A DNA stretch of 64,000 nt from Ruegeria sp. HKCCA6707 (GCF_013033515.1 NZ_WQEG01000003.1:430375-494374), one strand, 5' to 3'. Shown: positions 46,765 through 56,218, counted from the stretch's first letter. Made by a program: numbers and translations. Notes: a model not told the origin generated them from the letters alone.

Positions 46765-47514
46765 ATGATGTCACGCAACTTACATTGTCTTGTTCCACTG
46801 ATCTGTGCATTGCTCGTGGTAGGCTCTGCTTCCGAAGCTGAGGAAAACGCGTCAAATCCATTGGCTGCGGTTGACAACACCGACATTCGATATCAGTACT
46901 TTGATCTTGGAGGGGATGCAGACCGTCGGGATACCTTTGTCGATGGTGCATACATGTTACGCCCCGATCTGAAACTAAAATACGAGCTCCACTACAATTC
47001 AACGAATGCTACTGGCGAAAGGTTCAAAGGGTTCGAAAAGACAAGCTTCAAGCTGATCTACTTTCCCTCACAGAAACCCTTGGATGACACCTGGAGCGTG
47101 AAGTCCGCACTTGGTTTGGAGTGGATCCTCGATTTTGGTGACCCCGACGAAGGCATCGGCACCGGGTCGGATCAGATAGCCCCATTTGGTGGGTTCGCAT
47201 TTGCAAACACTAATACTGGGCTGACTCTGATCCCTCTGGTCCAGCACTTTGCATCTTACAATGGACCAACTGATGTCAGCCAAACCGCGATGCGCCTAAT
47301 TGCACTTCAGCCATTTGGTGAAGGGTATTGGATCAAAGCAGATATTAAAGCGCCCTATGATTGGGAGAATGACGCCTGGCCCGCGACCGCAGAATTCCAG
47401 TTCGGAAAGAACCTGAGCCCTGGAGTGGCGCTCTATGCAGACGTGCTGATCGGAATTGGTGCTGATCGCCCCTATGACCAAGGCGCCGGGATTGGACTCA
47501 GATTCAATTATTAG
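46765..47514 (+). CDS. Putative outer-membrane beta-barrel protein
   Basis: A 249-residue protein with a signal peptide (about residues 1-25). The rest alternates hydrophobic and polar residues in strand-like stretches (LKYELHYNSTNATGERFKGF, TSFKLIYFPSQ, AGIGLRFNY at the end) and ends in an aromatic residue (Tyr), a feature of outer-membrane barrels. No family recognised. It follows the sulfatase in the same direction after a 64-base gap with a hairpin, so it may admit the sulfated substrate. Confidence 0.6.
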   Translation: MMSRNLHCLVPLICALLVVGSASEAEENASNPLAAVDNTDIRYQYFDLGGDADRRDTFVDGAYMLRPDLKLKYELHYNSTNATGERFKGFEKTSFKLIYFPSQKPLDDTWSVKSALGLEWILDFGDPDEGIGTGSDQIAPFGGFAFANTNTGLTLIPLVQHFASYNGPTDVSQTAMRLIALQPFGEGYWIKADIKAPYDWENDAWPATAEFQFGKNLSPGVALYADVLIGIGADRPYDQGAGIGLRFNY

Positions 47515-47815
47515 GTCGTAATTTCCTTAAAACTGCGGTCGCGCCCTGTACCGCATCTCAATACGCCATGGTACTTGCGACAAGCCTTATGGCTCTGCCA
47601 GCGATCATCGTGGTCGCCTTTAGGCTCGAAGCGGTCATTCGCCTGAATACCACGAGCGACCGCTCCGCGGATCTTCCGGACCTTCACCGCAGTTGCTCGA
47701 ATGTCCGGTTGCAGCGCATTTCATTACCCGCATCGGTAAGACCAAATGCGCAAGTTCTGGGTCGATTTCAGGTATCTCAGATGCAAGCCTGCAATCGCCA
47801 CTGAAAGTTGAGGGT
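47515..47815. other. Gene-free stretch with repeat copy E
   Basis: No gene. Holds repeat copy E (47616-47672) and the thioesterase leader. Confidence 0.45.
47616..47672 (+). repeat. 57-bp dispersed intergenic repeat, copy E
   Basis: Starts GCCTTTAGGCTCGAAGCGGTC-like and ends GCGGAT. GCGGTC and GACCGC inside can form a stem, as in copy A. Confidence 0.6.
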
Positions 47816-48226
47816 ATGGAATTGAATATCAGACAAAGACTGGCTGAGAATGAATGGAAGGGCGAAATCGGCTTCACCATTGAAAGCCGCGAGCCTGAAC
47901 GCGTGGTTGCCAGAATGCCGGTAACTGAAGCTGCAAAGAACCCGTTTGGAACGATGCACGCGGGCGCTTTGATCTGGTTTGCCGATATCGCAGCAACCTT
48001 GTGTGCCATCGGCGATCTGGACAGTATTGGTGAAGACGGGTCAGACTTTCCGCTCGCCGTTGATCTTCATACCGTGCTGTCGGGCAATGAAAAGGCAGGC
48101 GATCTGATTGCAACCTCCACAACGGTCAAACGCGGTGGCAAGCTCATTGTCATTCGCACCGAGGTTCGCGGAGAAACAGGGCGTCTGTTGATCGACATGA
48201 CAACCACGCATCTGCGCGCCGGTTGA
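47816..48226 (+). CDS. PaaI-family hotdog thioesterase
   Basis: A 136-residue single hotdog domain. The pattern NPFGTMHAGALIWFADIAAT and VDLHTVLSG, then GGKLIVIRTEV, fits PaaI-type acyl-CoA thioesterases, which work as tetramers. The start at 47816 begins MELNIRQRLAEN; the upstream frame extension runs through the repeat and is rejected. The substrate is unknown. It converges with the PLP decarboxylase. Confidence 0.82.
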   Translation: MELNIRQRLAENEWKGEIGFTIESREPERVVARMPVTEAAKNPFGTMHAGALIWFADIAATLCAIGDLDSIGEDGSDFPLAVDLHTVLSGNEKAGDLIATSTTVKRGGKLIVIRTEVRGETGRLLIDMTTTHLRAG

Positions 48227-48276
48227 CCAACTGGAAAGCACCCGCCCTTCTTGCGGCGGATGCATGTTTCCTTGCC

Positions 48277-49671
48277 TCAAACCGTCGTCAGAAATTCCGT
48301 CAACTGATCAATTATCGCTTCATCCGTACGTCCATTGGTGACGCAGGCCCGCAAAACCGGTTTGCCCTCGAACATCGCCTTGGAAATCCAGAAACGCCCA
48401 TCTTCGTGAACCGCATCGACATAGCGTTGCACGGCGTCGTGCCCTTCCGGCGGAACCATGCAGCTTACCCCCATGAGAGACTGGTTTGCCTTTGTCCAAC
48501 CCGCATTTCTAAGATTTTCCGTGAACCGGTTGGTCAGTCGGATGGTACGCTCGACATGGTCGCCGTAGCCGTCCCATCCGGCGGCACCAAGGGCGAGGAA
48601 CAGGCGCAATCCCACGAAGCGGCGTGACCACTGATTGGAATTCACATAGAAATCCTTGGCTGCCTCGCTTTCCGGCATGTAGCTGGCCGAGATACGGAAA
48701 ACCTGTGCGGGTATGTCGGGGCGCGAGGTCAGAAACATGCCTGCGCCCATCGTGGTGGCGAACCATTTGTGGGCGTCAATCGTGATCGAATCCGCTTGCT
48801 CAATGCCGTCCAGTGCGGTTCGCCGTTCGGTGCTGGCGATCATCGCCCCACCCCATGCCGCATCGACGTGAAACCACATACCATGCTCTCGCGCCAGAGC
48901 ACCGCAAGGTTTGAGGGGGTCGATCATCCCGGCATTCGTGGTGCCAGCCGTAGCTACGATCAGGACCGGGACACAACCGTTTTTCGAATCCTCATCAATG
49001 GCGGTCGCAAGACAACTTGCGTCCATCTGGCCTTGGCCGTCAGTTGCGATCAATCGAACGGCGTTGCGCCCGATGCCCGCCGATTGCGCCATCTTCAACC
49101 ATGCGAGATGGCTTTCCTTCGAAACGTAAATCGTTGGTTGGCCACCGAACTCATAGATGCCCTTGTCGCTGTACTCCGGGCATTTGGCCTGCAAGGCACA
49201 TAAAACAGCCGCCGAATTGGCCTCAGCCCCACCACTGGTAAAATGCCCCCCGGACCCCTTGGGAAGCCCGGCGCGCCTGGCCAGTTCATTGATGACATGC
49301 TGTTCAATTTCGACAGCGGCTGGCGCATGAGAATACACACAGATTTGCGGATTGAAGGCTGACGCGATCCGGTCGGCACATTCCGAGGCAAAGGTTGGCG
49401 CGGGATTGAACAGACCAAGATATCCCGGATGAGTCATCTGAACGCTGCCGACATCTAGTGCATTAATCACCCAATCCATCAGGGGTTCGAGTTCTTCTGC
49501 CTGATCAAACTGTTTGGATTTCAACTCTCCCAACCAGTCAGGCGTTAACTCAGCCGAGGTCGCCTTGCGATTGGCATAGTCGCGGCGTGCCTGGCTCAAG
49601 CGCTCGGTCAACGCGTTTTCCGCGTCTGTTATTTGGTCGAAATCCGGGAAGAGTGCGTCGCGTCCGTACAT
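48277..49671 (-). CDS. Group II PLP-dependent decarboxylase
   Basis: A 464-residue enzyme of the aromatic-L-amino-acid/diaminobutyrate/glutamate decarboxylase group. Markers are HFTSGGAEANSAAVLCAL (phosphate region), FHVDAAWGGAM (Asp270 pairing with the pyridine N) and the Schiff-base K302 in IDAHKWFAT. It releases CO2 from an amino acid to give an amine. The subgroup cannot be fixed from sequence; HPGYLGLFNPAP at residues 81-92 resembles the aromatic-amino-acid and related branch. No pathway partner adjacent. Confidence 0.86.
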   Translation of the reverse strand: MYGRDALFPDFDQITDAENALTERLSQARRDYANRKATSAELTPDWLGELKSKQFDQAEELEPLMDWVINALDVGSVQMTHPGYLGLFNPAPTFASECADRIASAFNPQICVYSHAPAAVEIEQHVINELARRAGLPKGSGGHFTSGGAEANSAAVLCALQAKCPEYSDKGIYEFGGQPTIYVSKESHLAWLKMAQSAGIGRNAVRLIATDGQGQMDASCLATAIDEDSKNGCVPVLIVATAGTTNAGMIDPLKPCGALAREHGMWFHVDAAWGGAMIASTERRTALDGIEQADSITIDAHKWFATTMGAGMFLTSRPDIPAQVFRISASYMPESEAAKDFYVNSNQWSRRFVGLRLFLALGAAGWDGYGDHVERTIRLTNRFTENLRNAGWTKANQSLMGVSCMVPPEGHDAVQRYVDAVHEDGRFWISKAMFEGKPVLRACVTNGRTDEAIIDQLTEFLTTV

Positions 49672-51158
49672 CGGGAATTCCTGTGGTTGTTTGGTGTGAA
49701 ACTATCCGTGCTGAATAAGTTCATCGACCCGAAACATGCGGTATTCACGCGGCAATACTGCCAAATTACTATCCCGAACTGGACCAATGACGGCTTTCCG
49801 CACATCGCTACAAAATGAGCGAGGCGCAGCATTGGTCACTAAGGGCTCCTAGCGGTCATCCGCTGCGAAACCACCGGGTGTCCGCTAAATGCCATCATAT
49901 GTTTAACAGCTATACTCCAACTTTGAATCGGTTTCCTTTGAACCACAAAGCCAGCGCTATTGAACGAGCCTAAGCGACACAACCAGTCTTCATCTAAACC
50001 TCAGAACCAGCGCCCAGCGCCGAACACTGCAAATGCTCGTTTTCTATCGGCGCTCTTCCATGCAAGGCAAGCGCACCTGCAAATTTGATTGTGCGGCCAG
50101 GTGGTCCAAACGGAGAAGATCGCGCTCTTTTCTCGAAATCGTTGTCGGCTTTGGCGACACTGCAAGACTTCATTTCGTTTGGCGCTAAGATCAAAGGCTT
50201 GGTAGAGGAAGATGCCCATATCACTCTCGACCCGCCCTACCAGGCAACTGGCGGGTAAATCACAGTTGAAGCCGCCATGTCACAGAGCTCTCGTGTGCTC
50301 TCAGCAGGGGCAGCACTTATCCAAGGGGCAGAAGTGTTTCAGAAAGTATCGACACGTCATGCACCAATTAACGCGCGATCGGCTATCAGCTTTTCCACTT
50401 TCGAGCCGATGCAGTTTAGCCGAGTAGATTTCGACGCCGACCCCAATGTCGAGCTTACGCTATCGCCACCGTCTTTCAACACGGCAAAAGTGGATCTTGA
50501 TGCATTCGATCAATACGTCGCCCTCCGTCTCACTCGCCGCCTATTCCGAGACGTCTCCGCTGAACGAATGGTAGTTCAACTTTTGTAGCCATTAATCCAA
50601 GTGCTACGGCGAGCGCTCGACGCCGACTTCGTTGATGTCCTTGGTGATCAATGGCTAACACGGTACCGTCACACTCAACCTAAATGGCGCTTAGAGGCTG
50701 TTGAGGCGGAGGCTGAAGCGCTGTTTTGTCTAGCGGAAAAGAAGCGGAAAAGTGTCTCTCGCGAGCGGATAACTCCACTCTTTCAAGCTGCACGTCTCAC
50801 AAGTTGTTCGATAAACAGGATGAAAACAGGTATCTGGCTGGTTTAGGCATTATCCACACCGCAGATTGGATTGTAAGCTAGGTTCCCTTAAATCCCGCTT
50901 AATTTTACTTTTTTGCAAGCAACCGTGGGTTATCGGTTTTTGAGAAGAGCAATGAGAATTATAGCGTGACGACAAGAACTAATTCTGAAGACAACCCTTT
51001 CTGATCTTTTCCTATATGTTCGTTGAGCGCCATCTAGGTCACCGTGTACCGCAGACAAAAGTAAACTAGTCGACCAGTACAATCTTCGGATCATGCATGC
51101 TCGTCAATCGAGGTTCAAAGTTTGCGACACATCCTGAAAACCAGCGTTATCTCCCACG
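49672..51158. other. 1.5-kb gene-poor stretch with uncertain ORFs
   Basis: No recognisable gene. Diverged repeat copy F is near 49841-49883. Two plus-strand frames look protein-like but match nothing I know: one without a start codon, about 49999-50264, ending DPPYQATGG, and the 103-codon frame at 50277-50588. The right part (50870-51060) is AT-rich and apparently empty. Confidence 0.45.
50277..50588 (+). CDS. Uncertain hypothetical ORF
   Basis: 103 codons starting MSQSSRVLSAGAALIQGAEV with a helical C-terminal part (LDAFDQYVALRLTRRLFRDV). There is no clear ribosome site and no family resemblance. It directly follows another open stretch (to 50264) in a neighbouring frame, so both may be pieces of one decayed gene. 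Low support. Confidence 0.25.
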   Translation: MSQSSRVLSAGAALIQGAEVFQKVSTRHAPINARSAISFSTFEPMQFSRVDFDADPNVELTLSPPSFNTAKVDLDAFDQYVALRLTRRLFRDVSAERMVVQLL

Positions 51159-52460
51159 TCAAAACGCGAGTTCGGGCAGGAAAGTCGCGATTGACGGGAT
51201 GAGCAGGATCAAGATGAGGGTGATCACTTCCACCTGAAGGAACCACCAGATCCCACCAAAGATTTCTCTTAGCGAAAACGACGGTACGACCCCTTTCAGA
51301 ACAAAAGCGTTCAGTCCGACAGGTGGAGTGATCAGCCCGATCTCAAGTGTTTTGACGATCACGATGGCCAGCCAGATGGGATGCGCACCTAGTGCGACCA
51401 GCGGCGGCACGAAGATTGGCACCGTTAAGAACATGACCGAAACCGGATCCACCATACAACCGAGCACCAGCAAAAGCAGCACGTATATACAGACAATCCC
51501 CATCATTGGCATATCAAGCCCAATGATATGGGCCGACACTGCTCCGGACGCGCCACTGACCGCAAGATAGGATGAAAATATCAACGCCCCGACCAAGATG
51601 ATAAAGATCACAGAGGTTGTCTGCGCAGTATCGAGGAAGACTTCCCTCAACACAGAAAATGACAGCCGCTTGCGAAAGAGCGCGATCAGGAAGGCGCCGA
51701 CAGCCCCGATGGCTCCCGCTTCAGTTGGCGTAATGATACCGGCATAAATACCGCCGATGACGATACCGCCAAGGGCCAGAAAGCTCCAGACGCCCTTAAG
51801 CGAGTTTAACCGCTCCTCCATCGGCGCCTTCGGAAGTGCAGGCGCCATTTCTGGGTTCCGGCTTACGCGGATGTAGATCATTACCAGATAGGCAAAGGCC
51901 GTCAGCAAGCCCGGAACAATCCCCGCAATAAGCAGCTTGGGAATGGATTCGCGCGCGATGATTCCATAAACTATGAGGTTGATACTGGGAGGGATCATAC
52001 CAGCCAGCGTACCTACGGTGGCCACACATCCCGCAGCCAGCTTTCGGTTCACATTGAGCCGCAACATTTCAGGGATGGCAACGCGCCCGAACACGGCCGT
52101 CGAGGACGTGGTGGACCCCGAACAGGCGGCAAAGGCGACAGCTGCAACTGTGGTCGCAAATACCACGCTGCCCTTCAGGTGCCCCAACCAGGCCCTCGCG
52201 GCACGGTAGATGTCCTGCGTGATACCCGCCTTGGCCGCAACATGCCCCATAAGCAAAAAGAGCGGTACTGCGCTCAGCGCATAGCCCGACCCAATATCGA
52301 AGAGCCGCCCGCCAATGGTGTCGAGCGTTATCGGCATGCCACGAATGAAGGCAAAGCCCATGGCGCCCGACAACAACAGGGCAATCCCAACCGGGATACG
52401 CATGACCATCAAAACGACCACCATACCCAGCACAAAGGGCAACTGAAGCGCGTCCATCAT
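51159..52460 (-). CDS. dctM: TRAP transporter large permease DctM (system 1)
   Basis: A 433-residue inner-membrane protein with about 12 helices. TRAP-M signatures: VLMVMRIPVGIALLLSGAMG at the start, ACSGSTTSSTAVFGRVAIPEM, VGTLAGMIPPSINLIVYGI and ITPTEAGAIGAVGAFL. It forms the Na+-driven carrier with DctQ. The start overlaps the dctQ stop by four bases. Last gene of the dctP-dctQ-dctM operon; ligand unknown. Confidence 0.92.
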   Translation of the reverse strand: MMDALQLPFVLGMVVVLMVMRIPVGIALLLSGAMGFAFIRGMPITLDTIGGRLFDIGSGYALSAVPLFLLMGHVAAKAGITQDIYRAARAWLGHLKGSVVFATTVAAVAFAACSGSTTSSTAVFGRVAIPEMLRLNVNRKLAAGCVATVGTLAGMIPPSINLIVYGIIARESIPKLLIAGIVPGLLTAFAYLVMIYIRVSRNPEMAPALPKAPMEERLNSLKGVWSFLALGGIVIGGIYAGIITPTEAGAIGAVGAFLIALFRKRLSFSVLREVFLDTAQTTSVIFIILVGALIFSSYLAVSGASGAVSAHIIGLDMPMMGIVCIYVLLLLVLGCMVDPVSVMFLTVPIFVPPLVALGAHPIWLAIVIVKTLEIGLITPPVGLNAFVLKGVVPSFSLREIFGGIWWFLQVEVITLILILLIPSIATFLPELAF

Positions 52461-53020
52461 TTTGCTGTCTCTTCCTCTACGGTCTCTTGCAGGGCGGTCT
52501 CGCTTTCAGCAGCTTCTTCAAGCAGCAGGTCCTGAGTGATTAAATAATAGAGCTGAACCAAAAACCGGAGGGAGAGGAGCGCCAGCCCAACTGGAATTCC
52601 GGCACGCGCCCACCAGGTTTTAACTTCAATGATGCCAAGTACGGTGTCGCCCATGACATAGGCGCTGAAGGCCGACACAGCACTCGTCCAAGTCAGGGCA
52701 GAAAAGAAGAGGCATGCCACAAGCAGGTAAATCGCCTGGCTGGTTTTTCGCGCACCGCGTGGCAAATGGTCGTATAGAACGCCTACCGTGATATGGGCGT
52801 CACGTCGCTGGGAAAAGGCCAGGCCGAGATAGATCAGATAAACGAACATCAGGCTGACGTATTCATAGGACCCAGGCACGCTGATCTTGAAAATCCCCCT
52901 TGCCACAACCTCTAGCACGGTGATGGACATCATCGTCGCAACAGCCAGCGCCGAAAAATAACAAGCGATCTCTTCCAGCCTGCGTTGCAGCCCAATACCG
53001 CTGCTCACCGAATTCGGCAT
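52457..53020 (-). CDS. dctQ: TRAP transporter small permease DctQ (system 1)
   Basis: A 187-residue protein with four helices and the DctQ pattern (VLEVVARGIFKISVPGSYEYV, FSQRRDAHITVGVLYDHLP). The C-terminus is unusually acidic (EEAAESETALQETVEEETAK). The start at 53020 has a purine-rich GGGGGG stretch upstream; an in-frame start at 53065 is less likely. It is separated from dctP by a 188-base gap that contains a hairpin. Confidence 0.88.
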   Translation of the reverse strand: MPNSVSSGIGLQRRLEEIACYFSALAVATMMSITVLEVVARGIFKISVPGSYEYVSLMFVYLIYLGLAFSQRRDAHITVGVLYDHLPRGARKTSQAIYLLVACLFFSALTWTSAVSAFSAYVMGDTVLGIIEVKTWWARAGIPVGLALLSLRFLVQLYYLITQDLLLEEAAESETALQETVEEETAK

Positions 53021-53124
53021 CGTCGCCCCCCCCTTATGAACCGAGAAATCCGTTCGACCGCGCATGGCTCAGTTTATCCAAACTCATGTGCTTTCAGCTT
53101 ATTTCGCAATGTCTTATTATTGCT

Positions 53125-53162
53125 GCGCCGCCCACAACCTCCTCAGATGTGCCGGGCGGCGC
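53125..53162. terminator. Stem-loop between dctP and dctQ (system 1)
   Basis: GCGCCGCCC (53125-53133) pairs with GGGCGGCGC (53154-53162) around a 20-base loop. On the minus strand there is no U-run, so partial read-through into dctQM is expected. It lies 47 bases after the dctP stop. Confidence 0.6.
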
Positions 53163-53208
53163 TTTGTTTGTGTTCGGGTGTTGCCCCGGGTCTCAAACCG
53201 CAGAGCTT

Positions 53209-54225
53209 TCACCCACCATGCTTTTGGAGGATCACAAGGAAATCATCCAGAACCGCCTGACCCGGAAGACCTTCTGCTTCACGCGCATCCGCCCAACTCT
53301 GCCAGGTCGCGTCACGCACGGCATCCATCTTGGCCTGTTCAGCCGGCTCCAAGTTCACCACCTCTGTCAACCGATGTAATGCTTCTCGCGCCTCAATCTC
53401 TTCAGCCTCAAGAAGATTGCGCGCCTGCGCTACTGTTTCGTTGCCGACCTGTACCATCACCTCCTGCACGTCGGCTGGAAGTTCGTTCCATGTGTCAAGG
53501 TTGATAGATACCGGCATCGGGAAATAGAACCAGTCCACGTTGTCCCAGTAACTGAAGATTTCCCCGAAGCCAAAGGCATAGGCATCTGCAGGCGCTCCGA
53601 TGATTGCAGCTGTCACCACTTTGCGCTCCGCAGCTGCAGGCAGTTCGCCCCATGGGATTCCATAAACAGAAATATCCAGTTGTTTCAGAATTTCAGCGGC
53701 CCCACCATGGGCCCTTATCTTGGCCGCTTTTAGATCATCGATCGTACGAATGGGGTCGTGCGACAGTAGTTGAATGGAACCCCATTGACCCGGAAACAGG
53801 TACTTCTGGTTCATCGCGGTGAATTCAGCCTCGACCGCTGGAGTCTTGAAGAGTTCGTGCCCGGCTTGCGCGTGCGCCATCGGGTTGTCCGTCATGAATG
53901 GAAGCGATGTCACATTGGCCAGCGGAAAGATGCCCGGGTTATATACGGGTGAAAACTCTCCCATGTCGAAAGCGCCGACCTTGATGTTCTCCGGCTGGCC
54001 AGACAACTTGCCAAGCGGCCCGCCGAAGATCCGAGTGAATTTCACTTTGCCATCGGTGCGCTTCTCAACTTCATCCATGAACCATCGAGTCGCAAGGTTG
54101 GAAGGCCCTACTCCGGTAAAGGCATGGTACTTCAGGTCAATTTCCTCTGCCATGGAGGTTGCCGGTGCGGTCAAAGCTGTGACCGCGACAAGCGCGCTTG
54201 CAAACAGCGTTCTGAAGGATTTCAT
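53209..54225 (-). CDS. dctP: TRAP transporter substrate-binding protein DctP (system 1)
   Basis: A 338-residue periplasmic protein with a signal peptide (ending near TSMAEE). Residues fit the TRAP DctP family: YHAFTGVGPSNLATRWFMDEVEKRTDGKVKF, then LKAAKIRAHGGAAEI with the conserved ligand-binding Arg. It captures an organic acid anion for DctQM. An identical palindrome to those before the two-component and tautomerase genes lies 180 bases upstream. Confidence 0.9.
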   Translation of the reverse strand: MKSFRTLFASALVAVTALTAPATSMAEEIDLKYHAFTGVGPSNLATRWFMDEVEKRTDGKVKFTRIFGGPLGKLSGQPENIKVGAFDMGEFSPVYNPGIFPLANVTSLPFMTDNPMAHAQAGHELFKTPAVEAEFTAMNQKYLFPGQWGSIQLLSHDPIRTIDDLKAAKIRAHGGAAEILKQLDISVYGIPWGELPAAAERKVVTAAIIGAPADAYAFGFGEIFSYWDNVDWFYFPMPVSINLDTWNELPADVQEVMVQVGNETVAQARNLLEAEEIEAREALHRLTEVVNLEPAEQAKMDAVRDATWQSWADAREAEGLPGQAVLDDFLVILQKHGG

Positions 54226-54404
54226 CTTAGTCTCTCTCCCTATCGTAGTTTCTTAGTCAAATACTGAGGCCGCTGGCCCCTTCAGGCATACCTGCGTTCA
54301 AACGCTAAATTCCTCCCTTCAGGTCGTTTCGCGCTCTTCACGCTTCCTGTCGATTGATACCGCCGTAAACCAATCCATTTGTACCGGGGATCGCGCTTTG
54401 AGTT

Positions 54405-54418
54405 TGCGGGAACCCGCA
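54405..54418. promoter_or_regulatory. Palindrome TGCGGGAACCCGCA, site 1 (upstream of dctP)
   Basis: A 6-bp inverted repeat with AA in the middle, identical to sites 2 and 3. It lies between the OsmC gene and dctP, about 180 bases upstream of dctP. Candidate operator of the response regulator at 56.4 kb. Confidence 0.6.
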
Positions 54419-54456
54419 GCATTGACGGGTACATCCGCAGCAACGTCCTTGGACAC

Positions 54457-54912
54457 CTACTTTCGCACCCAACTCTCTTGAATCTGGCAGCCCGCGCGGC
54501 GCAACAGAACGGAAACAGGACATTTCTCACCTGTCATTCGCTGCAATTCTGCGATCTGTTCGTCGCCCACATCGGTGTCGAGAACCACTCGCAGTTCAAT
54601 GACTGGAAAGGGCGACGCAATCTCGGCCTTACCAAATACACCTCGAGTATCGAAGTGGCCGCAAACCGACATTTCCATGCCACGCAGTTCGATCTTCAAC
54701 AGACCGGCCACGTAGTTCGCGATCACATTTGTACAGCCTAGAAAGGAAGACAGCATCGTTTCCAGCGGTGTCGCAAAGAGATTGGTGCCGCCACGTTCCG
54801 GTGGCTCATCGGTGTTAACGACCTTACCACGCGCCACCATCTCTGTGCGGGCATGTGTGATTGCGTGACCTAGCACATCAATCTTGAACAGATCTGGCAT
54901 CACATGTGCCAT
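54457..54912 (-). CDS. OsmC/Ohr-family peroxiredoxin-like protein
   Basis: A 151-residue OsmC fold protein. C60 in SSFLGCTNVIANY and C131 in GEKCPVSVLL are the redox pair of the family. GGTNLFATPLETMLSSF corresponds to the usual GGxxxGxxPxExLL. The start has AAGGAG six bases upstream. It should reduce organic hydroperoxides, although some OsmC proteins in catabolic loci have other roles. It lies between the SMP-30 gene and dctP on the same strand. Confidence 0.85.
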   Translation of the reverse strand: MAHVMPDLFKIDVLGHAITHARTEMVARGKVVNTDEPPERGGTNLFATPLETMLSSFLGCTNVIANYVAGLLKIELRGMEMSVCGHFDTRGVFGKAEIASPFPVIELRVVLDTDVGDEQIAELQRMTGEKCPVSVLLRRAGCQIQESWVRK

Positions 54913-55121
54913 AAACTTCTCCTTATTTCCGAATTTCGATGCTTAACAAGCACCATGAACTTGAATGAATCCGTGAATTGTACTTTCAGATCTTCCGGCG
55001 CGGCGCGCTCCAAAGATCATCCGGCAACAGATGCCGCGACCACGTTTTGGGAGGATACGATCCCAGACATCTGTGCCGGATGTCGGACAGTCACCCGTCC
55101 GTTATCTTGTCGAGCTAGAGA

Positions 55122-56012
55122 CTAGAACAGCGCTAGTCCCGGCGTTTTGACCGCAATGCGATAGATCGACGTGGACGAGGTGAAATAGAGATCCGTCAAG
55201 TCATCACCCCCCCAGGCAAAATTTGCTGTGAACTCTGCCATGCGGATTACGCCCAGTGTCTCCCCGTCCGGCGTAATCACGTGGACTCCACCAGGACCAG
55301 TGCAATACACGTTGCCCTTGCTGTCGATCTTCATTCCATCCGGGTGGCCGTCGCCCTCCCCGACTGTCACCTCGACCCAAACGTCCCCGCCTGTAACGGA
55401 GCCGTCTTCAGCAACCTCAAACCTGCGGATGTGTTTGTGCTCGGTGTCGTTGACGTAAAGCGTATTGTGATCGAGCGAAAAACAAAGCCCATTGGGCTGG
55501 GCGAAATCATCGGCGATCCGCGTGATTGTTCCACCATCGGGTGTCAAACAATAGACACCCTGCGCACCCATCTCCGGTTCGCGTATCACGCCGTAGTATT
55601 CCATGCGCCCATAAGTCGGGTCAGTAAAGAAGATCAATCCATCGCGGCGTGCCACTAAGTCATTCGGGCTATTTAACTCTTTGCCTTCATAGTGCGTAGC
55701 AAGGGTAGTAATGGTCCCGTCTAGTTCAGTGCGGGTGACAGAGCTGGTGGCATGGTGGCATGTCAACATCCGGCCTTTGTGGTCGTATGTGTTCCCGTTA
55801 CCCATATCACTCGGCTTGCGAAACGACGTCACATTGCCATTTGCATCCATGCGAAACATCTCGTTTCCTGGAATATCCGAGAACGTTAGATGTGCTTCCA
55901 CCGGATGCCAGATTGGACCTTCGGTAAAGAGAAACCCCTCCGCAACTTTCTCGAGGGTCGCTTCAGCATCTACGATGTCGTGCATCCCATAATTCCGAAC
56001 CTCGACACTCAT
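55122..56012 (-). CDS. SMP-30/gluconolactonase-family lactonase
   Basis: A 296-residue six-bladed beta-propeller. Family marks: LFTEGPIWHPVEAHLTFSDI with the metal-ligand Glu, NSPNDLVARRDGLIFFTDPTYG with the Asn ligand, FAQPNGLCFSLDHNTLYVND, and DGHPDGMKIDSKGNVYC with the catalytic-type Asp. It should hydrolyse a sugar or other lactone. Its ATG overlaps the tautomerase stop by four bases, so the two are translated together. No signal peptide, so cytoplasmic. Confidence 0.88.
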   Translation of the reverse strand: MSVEVRNYGMHDIVDAEATLEKVAEGFLFTEGPIWHPVEAHLTFSDIPGNEMFRMDANGNVTSFRKPSDMGNGNTYDHKGRMLTCHHATSSVTRTELDGTITTLATHYEGKELNSPNDLVARRDGLIFFTDPTYGRMEYYGVIREPEMGAQGVYCLTPDGGTITRIADDFAQPNGLCFSLDHNTLYVNDTEHKHIRRFEVAEDGSVTGGDVWVEVTVGEGDGHPDGMKIDSKGNVYCTGPGGVHVITPDGETLGVIRMAEFTANFAWGGDDLTDLYFTSSTSIYRIAVKTPGLALF

Positions 56013-56218
56013 GACTCGGCCCGGAGTTCTTTCACGCGTTGACCACCCGCAAACCAATCCGTCTCATCGACTTCCTCGAAGGTTACCCAAACATTTTCTT
56101 TCGGAATTCCTGCGGACTCAGCAATTGACTCCGTCACTGAGGTTTGCACCCTAGATTTTATCCCTTCAGGGTCACGCTCAATAACTTGCTTCACGATGCG
56201 AATATTGACAAACGGCAT
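56009..56218 (-). CDS. 4-oxalocrotonate tautomerase-family protein
   Basis: A 69-residue tautomerase. The start at 56218 is fixed by GGGAGG six bases upstream and gives MPFVNIRIV, leaving catalytic Pro at the N-terminus after Met removal. The ATG at 56224 would bury that Pro and is rejected. Members tautomerise 2-hydroxymuconate or similar enols. Paired with the lactonase gene, it suggests catabolism of a ring-derived or lactone acid imported by the nearby TRAP system. Confidence 0.87.
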   Translation of the reverse strand: MPFVNIRIVKQVIERDPEGIKSRVQTSVTESIAESAGIPKENVWVTFEEVDETDWFAGGQRVKELRAES

